Assembly (NCBI RefSeq): GCF_029962835.1
Contig: NC_080578.1
Location: 47,795,001-47,859,000 of the forward strand
Source: Magnolia sinica
Taxonomy: Eukaryota > Streptophyta > Magnoliopsida > Magnoliales > Magnoliaceae
DNA length: 64,000 nucleotides
Direction: 5' to 3'
Shown here: positions 12,655 to 24,499 of the stretch, in pieces
Layout: every line of letters starts with the position of its first letter
Numbering within the stretch: the first letter of the stretch is position 1
Translations under genes and position numbers: made by a program
The notes under the pieces: generated by a model
What the model was told of the DNA's origin: nothing
The model's database searches: none
What the model saw: the letters and a program-made list of their open reading frames with translations, nothing else

Positions 12655-13905
12655 TCAAGTCACCTTCTTAAACTTATGTTTCACAAGGCCTCGAAGATCC
12701 ATGATATCCTGGCGTAGAACAGCCTGCCCTTCTTCAAGCCCAGCAATACGGGCATCCCTGGCAGCCTGATCTACGCTCTGCTCTGGTGCGACAGGAGGAG
12801 AGCTCTCACTCGTATCCTGTGGCTCAACCTCTTCCTCGTCCTGCTCTGTTTCTTCTTCAATCTCAGCACCACCTTCAGCATAACTCTCATCCTCATCACT
12901 CTCTGAGGCTTGTCGATGAGGACTAATCTTCATCTGCTTAAGGGTCATCAGATTAATATGACGAACAGGAACTAGCTTCTCTGCTCCAAGCCTATAGCCA
13001 AACTCATGAGCAAGCTTACAGATAAGTCAGCCAAAAGGAAGTGATTTGGTCCTCCTAGTCGAACGAACGATAAGGATAATCTGATGCAAGATGTACGTTG
13101 ACACACACAACTTCGCTTCTTGCCTCACCTAATACAGAAAATCTACCATCAGGCGCGTACACTCGCTGCGGTTGCTCAACCTTGGATATACATTGAACGT
13201 ACACATGTGATGAAGCAAGCGGAAGTCGTCCGTCATGTTGGTAGCTAGAAGACTTCTATTCGGCTGCCACTCGACTAGACGACCACACATGAACTGGGTG
13301 CGACGGTCCCTCTCGCGCATACTGTTCAAATTCTTCTCACTGGCATGCACCTCATCAAGTGGCACATTCAGGAGTCGAGATATTAAAGCGACGTTGACCG
13401 TGGCCTCCCGACCGCTACCACAAGGAATCTTGAACTGCATAGGCTCCAGCGAAGGATCACAAATATTGGCATAAAAAGCTCGAACAGTACTTGCATTCGC
13501 GCGATACTCGCCCTCAAACAAGGGACACCAACCGGCCCCTTCCAGACGCTCTAACAACAGAAACTCGCCAAACAGCCGCAAATCAACATAAGCCTCAAAA
13601 AGGACCCTACGGCCTTCATAAACTCCATGCGATAGCTCCACCAACAAGGTTCTTCCAATGGGAGCTTGAGGATCAAGGTCCCGCTTGGTCTGAAACTCAC
13701 GGGCGGCCGTCGTGCTAGCGGCGGCACCTCTCGGCCTCCGTGCACGGGTTGGGCGGCTAGGCCCGGCTTCATCCACGGGCACTCTCTTCTTCCCCATCAA
13801 AGAAAGAAGGGTGGAGATGGAAAAGATGGCCGTGATAAACTCAAAGAGGGCCATAAGAAATGAGAGAAAGAGAGAAATAAGATGGATGGTGAAGCTTCCA
13901 CACAC
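12655..13905 (-). pseudogene. Leader open frame between primer site and gag (plant transposon-type domain)
   Basis: Located between the primer site and gag on the element's coding strand. The longest open part (13129-13905) has an N-terminal hydrophobic stretch before MGKKRVPVDEAGPSRP. A central domain follows with VRAFYANICDPS and ISRLLNVPLDEV, which resembles the 'putative plant transposon protein' domain found in many plant gypsy-associated proteins. The downstream part (12655-12948) is acidic, with a run of Glu/Asp, and ends in a coiled-coil-like IAGLEEGQAVLRQDIMDL. The function is unknown. Most chromoviruses lack such an extra frame, so it may be an acquired accessory gene. It is broken here. 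Confidence 0.6.
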
Positions 13906-14626
13906 TTGAGATCCTAAAGGAGGATTTGAGAGCCTAAATGAGAAGAAAAGGAAATGTAAACAGCAATGGGGGGTGAGGTTTTGAGATGGGTTGGTAGGAT
14001 GTGCACGAAAATGGAAGAAGAAGAAGATTTGAAAGAGATTTGGGGGAGTTTTGAGAGGAACTTGAAGGAAAGGAGAGCTTGGGAGGGTGGATTTAAAGGA
14101 AGTAGGGCTTAGGAGGGGTTTTAATCAGCAAACCGTAGAAGGGTGGGCCACACTAGGCCATAAACTCGTCGGCCCGCCCAGCCTGGCTCGCTAATCGGCG
14201 AGGGCTCACCGAACCGGCAAGGACATCGTCGAGGTCCTCCTGGTCCCTTAGCTCCCAAAAGATGTGGGTCCCCCCTGGGCCCCACTAGAAATGCCTCGAT
14301 CGGCCCCTTTGCATGATTCGACGCCTATCGGGCCATTCGAGCAGAAATCTGATACAAACACAGATTTTCTGACAATTGGAGGGTTGAAATGGGATGATAA
14401 ACCATCTAGACTCATTAATAGATGGTCTAGAAGGGATTTCGGGTTGCTGTGTGTGATCAGGAGAGAGCACAGACTCGATCTCGACAATCGTTTTCAGTAA
14501 ACTTTCGACGGTAGAAGCAACGGAACACAAACACACAATCTACAATGAACTCGCACCCCAATACACTAAAATGGCGACAATGTGCGATGTGTGACCATAA
14601 CCCAGGTCCGGTTTAATCCAATTCAT

Positions 14627-14638
14627 GCTCTGATACCA
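14627..14638 (-). other. Primer binding site (initiator tRNA-Met type), younger chromovirus
   Basis: The minus strand reads TGGTATCAGAGC, the standard plant LTR-retrotransposon primer site complementary to the 3' end of initiator tRNA-Met. It lies three bases inside the 5' LTR boundary at 14642. Confidence 0.93.
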
Positions 14639-14641
14639 ACT

Positions 14642-17623
14642 TATAATGCCCTGAAATTCGGGGGTCGAGCATAACTCAGCTCCCGAGTTTCAAAACATCA
14701 CTTATGCAACATATTGAATGATGGATGTATGTTGTCTGTATGAGTGCATAAAACATGGAATAGATTAAGCCAAACTACAAATATAATTCAGGGATAAGTG
14801 AAGAACGCAAGCGGAAGACTTAATGAAATATATGTGTACATGTGCAAATCCCTGAAATACATATACATACCAGGTCGTACTGACAAGTGTTACTATCAAA
14901 ATTACAAGTATCAAATTACATCATTTAATCCCAAAAGAAATCTCAGCATCCCACGCATTAGAACAAGGCTCACTAGAATCCGTTTGAAAACTGCATGAAA
15001 GAAAATGCAGCCTCATCATTCTCGATCTCCTGCTCTGCCTCAGAGGTCTCATCAACATCTGCAGCTAAGACAGACTCTGGTGGGTGTTTAAACACCACCC
15101 CAGAACATGGGAGTGAGTGATCAACTCAGTGGAACAATAAAGCAAAGGTTAACATGTTATCAATTCAATCAAGCAGTAATGATAAAGCAGAATAATCAAA
15201 CATATCCTAAGTACTCTTGTTAGTGTAAGGATGTATGCAGAATGATGCGTGCCCTCGCGCGTACACCCTCAGCATCTTCATCTTACGTTACGCATGACAT
15301 CGCCTCAAAGTGCGCCACCTCTTCTAGGCACATGCAAATGCGGTGCATGAACATGATTACCAAGTTGTTATTAGTCCTTTTCATACAGCAGGATTGGGAA
15401 GCTAAGGTACCTTCCTCATATCACCATCCAAACAGTGATCCATTCTAGGGTCGTCAGTCCTAGACAATCTCATACGATCATATGGTTTTAGGTCGTTGCA
15501 AAGGGCTCGTCACCAATCAATGCATGCCTATCATACCTTCGTTACTACAATAAGGCTCGTCACCTCAATGCGGTATCCAGGTATGCTCGAGGTCACTACA
15601 AAGGGCTCGTCACCAATCAATGTAGGCCGACAGCACGAATATAGTGTCCCATACCACCATAATCGGCTCACGAGTTCGGTTGCTCACTGGTCACTACGGG
15701 GAGGCTCGTCACCCCAGCGTAGGCCGACAACTCGACCACGGTGTCTCATACCACCATGTCTGGCTCATGAGTCTTAGCGGATCAAGGTACAATGGTTAAT
15801 AGGATTTCATCGGTAAGTTTGGTACCCTAGATTCAAACAATAGCGTCCATACATGGTGAACATACATCGGACAATCGGGTTACTTGACGAACTCGACTAG
15901 CACGAGCGCACATTGGGTTGAACGATATAGAGTGCGCAAACACTCCGTGTGGCCAAACCACTGCCGACAACTCTAATACGACTCGGGTTCGTCTAATTAC
16001 GTCCTACGTGGCGAAAGCAATCTCAGCCACGAACTCAAGGCCGATTACCGATTTCCTGGACTAACTCATAGTCCCAAACATATTCCACTACAACAGATGT
16101 TCATATCGACAATTTAGAATAGTAATGGAATAACAACTCAAGTCATGTGGTATGTAAGCACTTGAGAATATCAACTCAACATGGATTTTCACATAAGTAA
16201 GACTTGAAATTAAACAACAAGGAATATGACTAGCATGTGGTAAAACATACACATCAATTAGGAGTATTGAGAATCATTTCTCAACGCCCGCAATTAGGTT
16301 AATATATCACACTTTAAGCCATTCAGACATTTCTACAAACACTTAGAATACATAGCGCAACATACGTGACGTATGTTGAAATACACGCATTTGGACAATT
16401 CCTTTTACCAAGGAGTTGTCGCACATACAATTAGCACAAGTACATGACAAATAATCATGTCAAGTAAATTTTCATATTTTATAATTATACTTCACTTCCT
16501 ACATATACATATAATACACAAATCTAAATATAACACATTCATATCATGAACGCAAAATAAACATAACATTTGGCATGTCAAATCTCATTCATAGCAAGAA
16601 TAAACCATTCATTGGCATTGAAAGCCTTGAAAACCATAACCTATACGATTAAAGTCCGCACCTTAGACCAGAAATAGAACACCGAACTGATTCAGACGAT
16701 ATGTCCTTGTCAACGGCGACAGGATAACCTAAGGCAAGAATAGAAATGAGCTACGACAACACAAAAACTATTCTAAGCTCTAAAACAAATTAGGGTTAGG
16801 TTAACTTACCCAAAGATGAACTTAGAATGCCGGAATAACGATTCAAAAGTGAAGCTTTAAGGATGAAGAAGAATAGGAAAGAATCTAAGATGATTCACCA
16901 ACTTCTCTTTCACTTTCTCTCTCTTTTCTTCTCTCTTTCTTAGCTAGGGTTAGGAAATTCGTATGGAAAAGAGAGTTGGGGTTTTAAGGTCTATATATAG
17001 GCCTAACATTGATGAAAATAACCCCGGGCCAAGGTATACTTAGGTTATAACTAAAACAAGCCTCTCTCAATCCAACGGAGCACTTTCGGTGGGCCTTTTT
17101 GCACGAAAGGTCGGACTTAAGCTCACCGACCATGGATCTAGGTCAAGCCGAGTTTTCGTACCGATCTTACAGATCGCCGTGGCGGACCACACTCAATTCA
17201 ACGGCCACCGAAACTCGATCGGGACCACAAGCACAAGGACATGCCCGGGCCATCTTTCCTTGATCAGAGGGTGAAATTGGGTCAGAATCCAATGGTCAGA
17301 TTGCTTAAAATCGTCGCGCAAGCGACACGACTCAGATTTCATAAAATCTTATTTAATTTCTCACCGTTCTCACACTCTTCACTCCGGACTCAATCAAATC
17401 AACCCAGAACATCATCTGGACTTTATTTTTGAGGTGATGGCCAAGTCCAACATGGTGACCAATACAGCCTAAGATCATCGCTATCGAACTTACGACGCGC
17501 GGTTCAGGTCCGATCTAAAACTTCCAAAAATTCTCAAGAGCAACTGGATTTAGCGATGAATCCCAGATTTCAGAGTAACCTAACGCTCACTATTCTACAG
17601 ATTTTAAGTCATGCAGATCCAAT
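14642..17623 (-). repeat. 5' LTR of the younger chromovirus
   Basis: It aligns with 4088-7580 from GCCCTGAAATTCGGGGG onward and carries one copy of the segment that is doubled in the other LTR. Its outer edge meets the 105-bp duplicated block directly at 17624 rather than ending in the usual TG/CA terminus. Confidence 0.9.
16991..17000 (-). promoter_or_regulatory. LTR TATA box (5' LTR)
   Basis: CTATATATAG is at the same place as in the 3' LTR, upstream (minus strand) of a TC-rich leader at 16900-16960. This would have driven transcription of the element. Confidence 0.6.
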
Positions 17624-17728
17624 TTCTGGTGACTCTGAGCGGCACGTAGATGTTCCTTGATGACAACAACTTTCTTAAATGTCTCTTACACTAGTTTCAG
17701 TCTCAACAATGTTCTTTCACCTACCTCG
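17624..17728. repeat. 105-bp direct duplication, right copy
   Basis: Identical to 3982-4086. It is followed directly by old-element integrase sequence that would continue naturally from the left copy. Confidence 0.95.
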
Positions 17729-18137
17729 GTCCAACAGCTTGGTGATCTAAAGGGCCTTCCATATAAAGCTTCGAATGGCGCCATGTCGATACTAGTATGA
17801 AAAAATATTGTTGTAAGCAAATTCTACTAAATGAAAGTGGTCATCTTAATTTCCCTTGAAGTCAAGAATGCATTTATGAAGCATATCTTCTAGGATTTGA
17901 TTAATTTAATTTATCTACTTTATTTGTTTGTCGGTATGCATATGAAAAGTCGTGCTGTAGTTTAGCGTCATTACCAAGGCCTTTTGAAGACTCTTCCAAA
18001 AGTGCAATGTAAACCCGGAGTCTTGATTGGATATAATGGATACAGAGATGCCATAAAGCCTAACAATCTCCTTGATATACCGTTTGCTCAACTCATCAAG
18101 GGATGAAGAAATATGTATAGGAAGGAAGTGTGCTTAC
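17729..18137 (-). pseudogene. Old chromovirus: integrase core remnant
   Basis: The complement parallels 8280-8700 of the younger element. Examples are the block at 17748-17790 (compare 8330-8370, tRNA-independent coding similarity around ALYGRP) and CTCCTTGATATACC near 18070 (compare 8638-8650). It is the continuation of 3475-4086 across the younger insertion. Decayed fossil. Confidence 0.65.
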
Positions 18138-19679
18138 TGTAACACCTCATCCTTTTCAGTACTCGGGTGTTACCATGAGGACCTAACTTGGTATAAACAT
18201 AAAGTTGATTCATCTAAACATTCACCTTCGTTCTATCCTAAAATCGATCATTAGAAGGATCCTCATTTGTAAATTGAGTCATCTGACCCTCTAAGCATAG
18301 AATCAGTGGTTAGATCCTTACTTACACTTACTTTAAGACACATAGAACTAGTGAGGAGTGACTCTAAAACACTTGCGCTTCTGAATTACAAGATCCGACC
18401 GTTGGGGTTACGTATCAACCATGGAATTCGAGATAGATCATTGGGCTTAAGTCTTACCTCATTCAATGATGGATCTTGACATAAAAACTAGCTATTGGAT
18501 TCATCTAGGGAACCTTTTGACCGGCGATGATGTCTCAAAATAATTCAACCATTCAAACTCATGATCGCCTCTCCAATTGAGGTGTAAGGGGAAACTGATG
18601 GTAGAAATGATCGTCAAATCTACCCTAAGTAGGTTTATGAACCATTCGATATGTTGTTGATCAAATTTAAGAAGAATCTTGCCCTTAGATCATCAAAATT
18701 CTCAAATATAGGCTGAGATTTGAAGGTGTGGCTCACTTGAGCTATGGATCTACCTCATAGTTAGATGGGTGGCCTATCTTAATCGATTGAAGCTAATGGA
18801 CGGGTTAGATTTCTAAAATGCATCTCTGTGGGTCCCACTTTAGGTGTCATGTGTACACTGCCTGCATACTCTCAAGTCGTACCGAACCTACCAGTCTGAT
18901 TAATCTAGTTTTACCTCATAGAAATGGCAAAAAGCGACCAAGCTTTCCCGCTTAGATGATGTTCAAACCAACGTCGTCCATTTGAGATGGACATGGGCCA
19001 TCATCATGACTCATATGCATGATCTAAATCGTTCATCGTGTCCAAGGCACTAGTAGGACCAATCCCTGCCCATTTTCAACATTAGATCTTACATTCGCGT
19101 GCACAACCTCAGCCACAAACTCGGCTGCGTGCGGCTGATTTTTTAAGAAATAGAATGTTTTGTTTTTCTTCCACGCTAGCAATCCGCATGAGGCTAAATC
19201 CACGCATCTTAGCCATTGGAACAAGCTCATCCCAACCATCCATTTTCATAATGGTTTAGAGCTTCCGTAGTAAGATGAAAACCACGGTTGGTTTCAATTT
19301 TACCAGCCGTATTTGAAGGTTGTTGCAAACCATGTGCAATCCAAACCATTCATTCTCATCCGACAGTTTGACAACATTAGGGCAGGCCATAAGTGGGAGG
19401 TGTCCTTGAGTTAGGGCTCTTCACTCCTTACAGCAACTCAAAAAAAAATAGCCATCGTCTTCCATCTTGAAAACCCAGCATCAAACCTTCATGGAGCTTC
19501 GATTTGAGGCATCCATAAGCTTCAAAGAGATGATTCAGACCCTCCAACATGTTCGTTTCAAATGAACGAGCTCTATAGTGAATTCGCCAATAATGCTGGA
19601 TCTCCTTCCCCTTTGGAAAAATCGCACTAAGCTAGTGCGGTTCGAATCGGGTTGAGCTCAGTCATCAAGTAGCGCTGGA

Positions 19680-20420
19680 ACTCCGGTAGATGAAAAAAAA
19701 GAAGGAGAAGAAAGAAAAGAGAAGAGAGAATGGGAGAAGGAGAAGAAGATGAGGAGGCTGAGCCACTGCTCATAGTGCAATGCCGCACCCCCCGCGCTAT
19801 GTTGCACTAGCTCGAACTGAGCCGAGTCTAGTTTGAGCCAAGGGCTCTGTTGTGTCTCCAGAGAAGCAGAGAAGAAGAGTAAGAGAAGAAGGTAGAGAAA
19901 TATGGGAGGAGAAAGATGAAGAGAAGAAGAAATATGGAGAGAAAGAGAGCAGGAGAAACACGAGGGGGAGGATGGTGTAGCTGTTGCTACCGCACCAAGT
20001 TGAGCCAGGGGCTGTTGCACTAGCCCTCGGTCTGAGTCTAGGCCAAATCCAGGCCCTTGTTGGTTGTGAAATGAGGCTCAGAGAGGAAGGGAAGGAGAGA
20101 GAGAGAGGGAGAGAGAGAGAGAGATAGTAGGGAAGAAGAAGATAAGAGAGAGAGTGGGTTAGTGGTTGTTGCACCAAGCCCAGCTGAGTCACTCAGGTCT
20201 CGGTCCAGGGTTGCTAGATGGTGCAGAGAAGAAAAAGAGAGATAAGCAAGAAAGAGGAGGAGAGAGAGAGAGAGAGGAAGAAACCAAGGGAGAAAGAGAT
20301 GGAGTTTGGGTTGGTGGCTTGTCGAGTTGACTTAGCCGACATTTAGTCCAACCAAGTCAGGTTGGGTTTGGGCCTAGTCCAGGCCTAGCTAGACATTTCA
20401 GCAAGGGATGAGAGAGAGGA
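19680..20420. repeat. Purine-rich repeat block within the lone LTR
   Basis: Four or five loosely repeated units of about 130-170 bases. Each has a GAGAGA/GAAGAAG purine run followed by a GTTGCACCAAG...GAGCCAGG-like segment. Complementary open frames rich in Ser/Leu are artefacts of the purine runs. Confidence 0.65.
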
Positions 20421-21054
20421 AAGATGGGTGGTCGTTGCACCTCAAGGTGAGTTAAAACCTTATATATTAGCCTCTAAAAGAATTTCAATTATTAAAATTT
20501 ATTTTTATGATAAATACATATTTGCATCCTTGTCCTCACCTAGATTTTCAATCATAATAGATTCATACTAGTGAAGGTGATCCGAGTTGAACCCATTCCA
20601 ATCAAAATTTGAGGTGAGGACTCACCCTTTGAGCTTCCCACTTAAGTTCATTAATCTGGACATAGATGTGATATGATTTCTTTCATTGAGTTACTTACCT
20701 CACTATTGAATATGCTAATTTGTTGCGCAACTATTTCATGTGTTTAATTATAGTAAGCATAAATTATTCAACGATAACATGCTATCTTTAGTTGTACATC
20801 TATTAATTAATTGTATGTTTGCCACTTGCACTTAAGTAATGGAATGAATGAAACTTTTCATGGACTTACCATCTTATGGTCCATATTTGACTTGTGCGGC
20901 TTGGATCACACATCTGCCTTACATGGTTTGGATCATACATTGCCTTACATGGCTTGGATCACTTATTTGTCCTTCGTGGCTTTGATGGAATATTGGTGAC
21001 CTTTTTGTGGCTTGTTGGTTATATTCTCATATCTTGTTAATTTTCGGGTCATTA

Positions 21055-21660
21055 TGATTTCCAGGTGGAGCTGATTCGATTTTCTAGCCATCTTATGGAG
21101 TTCATAGGATCTTCGAATGACACCGGAGTTCCTATGTTGATTCGCTCTTCATCTTACGGTGTTTAGTCGTATGGTGATTTTCGGGTGGAACTGAAGTTCG
21201 CTTGTTAATTTTTTAGCTATCTTGCGGTGTTCATATACGATATGATTTATGGATGGAGTAGGGTTTTTTATGTTGGTTTTCTAGCCATCTTGTGGTGTTC
21301 AGTCATATTGTGATTTTCAGGTGGAGTAGGAGTTCGCTTATCGATTTTCTAGCCATCTTACGGTGTTCATGTACGATATGATTTCCAGGTGAAGTAGATG
21401 TTTGTATGTTAATTCTCTCTTCATCTTGCGGTATTTAGTCGTATGGTGATTTCCGAATGGAGATGAAATTCACTTATTGATTTTCTAGTCATCTTGCAGT
21501 GTTCATATACAATATTATTTCCGGTTGAAGTAGAGGATTTTTAGGTGGAGTGGAAGTTTGCTTATCAATTTTCTAGCCATTTTACGGAGTTCGCATATAA
21601 CGTGATTTTCGAGTGCAATAGAAAGTTGTATGATTGATTATTTGACTATCTGGATACATT
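21055..21660. repeat. About 70-bp minisatellite within the lone LTR
   Basis: About eight or nine diverged copies of a unit containing GTGATTTCCGGGTGGAGT-like, TTCGCTTATCGATTTTCTAG-like and CCATCTTGCGGTGTTCA-like parts. CATCTT cores recur near 21087, 21150, 21229, 21286, 21354, 21425 and 21489. Confidence 0.75.
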
Positions 21661-22300
21661 CATTTGCATTGTGATTGCTATTATATTTTGCTTATAATGA
21701 GATTATGTTGATTGACTTAATTTTTAAGTATAAGATCATGATATGAATTGCGCTACTTAATATATCCATTTTTATTACATGCGATCTATTCTGGATTATG
21801 AATGATGAGTGTATAATCTTATAGGGCACTCCTCACTACGATAGCCATTGATGTTATTAAACCGTATCAGTTGATGCAGGTGTAGAGCGAGTCGATGTTG
21901 TTCACTAGGTTGCTTCAGCAAATCGAGTAGCTAAGGAGCTAGACGGGGTCCCTGCGACCCATATTGAGCTCCATTATTAGATGATAGATTTCTATATTTG
22001 TTTAATGATCTTTGCTATTTAGGATTGTATAAGTCCTGTATATGCGCTACATTTGGATATTTATGGTAATTGAAATGTTTTTATAAAATGTATAATTTAT
22101 TCCGCCAACATTTGCTGTTGACTCTGATTAATGATAAGAAGGTTTAAATTTAGACTGAATTTTAAGGGCTAACACTCAGATTTTTGAAAAGCGAGTTGGG
22201 TTTCAAAAATTGGGACATTACAATGACTTTGTTAACTTATCAATGATCACCTATACCGCATCATGAAAATGCGTTTAAGTGTGGAGTATGACTTGTAAAA

Positions 22301-24495
22301 TGTAGGTGAAGTCTTATAGGAGGATTAGGACCATTAAAAATTTATGCTTATTAAAACACTAATTACCTAGCTTAAACTAATTAATTAATTAAATTAAGTG
22401 AGGCAATATAACTCTATGGCTTCCAAGCCAATAGAAGGTTCAATCACATAGGCTACTCTAGATATGCAAGTTAAGCAACTAGCCTATAAGAGATAGTGTA
22501 CATGAGTGTGTCGGATGTGATTCTTATTATTCCTAAACATTCATCTAATCATGCTAATTAAACATTCAAGACACATAAGCATAATTAAATAAATTCATAA
22601 ATATCAATCCCAAATACGATCATATATAGTGGTTCGGCTATGTGCCAACTCCACTCCTAACAGACGCACTCAACCCATGAGTTGTACCCGATTTCACTAT
22701 CGAAGGTTTTAAATTAAGTTCACTTCAAACCTTTACAACCCTACATAAGGACTCTACAATTTATGCCCTATACAAAAGCAAATTTCCTACACAAGAACTT
22801 ACACTTTATGTCTTACACAAGGACAAGGGTCGTAATCCCGAACCCTAGAATTTAGGCTACACAGGCGAAGGTCCTACACAAGAACCTAAAATTTATGCCC
22901 TTCACAAGAGCAAATGTCATAATCCCAAACCTAAGATTTATACCCTACACAAGAGCAAGGGTCCTACTCTCGAACCCGACACGTATAATCCCACCATAAG
23001 CCTACATAAGGACTTGAGTTGGTTTTTCCTTCGGCTAACTAATAACTTAGGTCCTACATAAGAACCACAAATTTAGGCCATATATGTCAAGGTCCTACAA
23101 AAGAACCTAAGTAATTTTGAAAACAAACTCTTGTACTCCAACCTACATAAGGAATGAGTACAAACATGGACTCCTACACATGACACTTACTTGTTAAATT
23201 AAGTCTCTTTTGATGCTCCTCTTGGGTTTCTTGATCTCCGCTCTCCCGTGCTTCAATCAGCTCCTCGATGCTCCCCCAATCACATTGTTGCTACTTTACC
23301 ACAGCTTCAGCTTGATGATCACCACCTTGTAGTAGATGCTCCACTAAGATGCCCAAGGTGATAGGAGTGGGTTAAATCTCCTACAAGTAATGGGTAGTTG
23401 TTTATCATAAGGGATTCAACTTGATGGGCTCTTAGAGGACTTGGACAATGATATACCAAGATTTCTTAAGTCCAAACTCTAGGAAATTGAGGAGTTCAAG
23501 CACATCTCCAATGATAAGGTTGGAATCCTCATTAGAGTTGTAATCTCAAAGAAGATGGCTTGAAACTCAATGAAGTAGAGGCTAGGAATGAGGGATATGC
23601 ATATGGAATCACTCTACCTTTGGTTGCTCCAAAAATTCATAAAAATAAAAAACGAATGCCCTTTATAAATAGATTGAGCTCCAACGGTTTTTTTTTTTAA
23701 AGGGGGCAAAAAACGGTCCTGTTGATGCCATCGAAGGGTCTTTGATGCCATCGAGGATTCCTTCAATGCATCGAAGGGCTCCCCGTTGCCATCGAGATTT
23801 TTTGCTAAAAATCATGTTTGCTTGTTGGACAATTTCGGACCTGTTTCGATTGCATCGATATGATCTTCAATTGCATTAAAAATCTTACTTTGATGCCATC
23901 AAAAGAATCTGAGAAAAATTTCTAAAACCTTTCTAGGCATTTCAGGATTTCGATTAATGCCATCAGGGAAACATAAGTTTTGATGCCATTGAGGGGACGT
24001 CGATGCCATCGAAACATAAGTTACGATGCCATCGAAAGGACCTCGATGCCATCAAGAATTTCAGCCATAAATTTAGTTTGGTTGCTAGACATTCCCCACT
24101 ATCAATTGATGCCATTGTCCAGGTCTTCGATGCCATTAAAGATTGTTCGATGGCAGCTCAATGCCATCAAACATGGCCTGGAATATGTTATTTTGGGCTA
24201 TCGTCTACACAGTAGATTTGCACCTCTTCTGACCTTATTTATCATATTTTTCTTGGACTCATAAGGCTAAGGGATTATCAAATTAATATTCCTAATTGGG
24301 ACAAGATCATCTTGAGGCTATGGAGTTATTTTGGTTAAGGGTTAGGGTCACTAAGGCATCTCTTTTACTTGTATGTGCTCCTTGATGTTTCTGCTTCACA
24401 TGTATCTTTGGTCTTCACTTTTTAAAGGCTCAACCGACTAAGGACACAACGGCTCACGTGATTAAAAAACCAAGGTACAAAAAATTAGTGTGCTA
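22301..24495 (+). repeat. Family C dispersed repeat, copy 1
   Basis: It is collinear with 52324-54770 on the same strand. Shared parts are the GGAGGATTAGGAC-like start (GGGGGTGAATAGGAC in copy 2), ATGGCTTCCAAGC, the CCTACACAAGGA tandem region and a terminal array rich in GATGCCATCGA. It interrupts the old chromovirus. No coding domain is seen. It may be a lone LTR or non-autonomous element. The borders are approximate. Confidence 0.65.
23690..24200. repeat. GATGCCATCGA-type short tandem array (family C copy 1)
   Basis: GATGCCATCGA or GATGCCATTGA-like motifs recur every 20-35 bases, about 14 times. The matching part of copy 2 (53700-54500) carries GATATCATCGA variants. Confidence 0.75.
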
Positions 24496-24499
24496 ACAC

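Larger units (their letters stand above)
4087..17623 (-). mobile_element. Younger Ty3/gypsy chromovirus (Tekay/Del type), LTR to LTR, fossil
   Basis: The element lies on the minus strand with both LTRs: 5' LTR 14642-17623 and 3' LTR 4087-7695. Internal order on the minus strand is primer site (14627-14638), a leader open frame with a plant-transposon-type domain (12655-13905), gag (about 11200-12297), protease and reverse transcriptase (9937-11139), RNase H (about 9250-9936), integrase (7774-9219) and polypurine tract (7696-7714). The two LTRs differ by roughly 6% over about 250 bases compared by eye, so the insertion is probably several million years old. Most parts are present, but it is broken in several places. 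It sits inside the older chromovirus and is flanked by a 105-bp direct duplication. Confidence 0.9.
18138..22222. mobile_element. Lone LTR (about 4.1 kb) inserted in the old chromovirus
   Basis: It begins TGTAACACCTC and ends GGGACATTACA, the TGT...ACA ends of chromovirus LTRs. The old element's integrase sequence resumes on the right (ACTTTGTTAACTTATCAATGATCACC matches the younger element's region near 8705-8730). No internal coding domains are present, so this looks like a solo LTR left by LTR-LTR recombination. The flanking pentamers (CTTAC and ATGAC) do not match well, so the target duplication is uncertain. Orientation is not settled. Confidence 0.7.

Noticed and set aside
13235-13909. 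Plus-strand open frames opposite the leader frame
   Set aside because: They are shadows of the minus-strand coding region, which has the domain-like features.
19658-20192. Minus-strand Ser/Leu/Phe-rich frames of 120-131 codons that could suggest membrane proteins
   Set aside because: They are the complement of purine-rich repeats in a lone LTR, with no conserved start or neighbour context.
18133-22227. 5-bp target duplication for the lone LTR
   Set aside because: The flanking pentamers CTTAC and ATGAC agree at only three positions, so I do not claim it.
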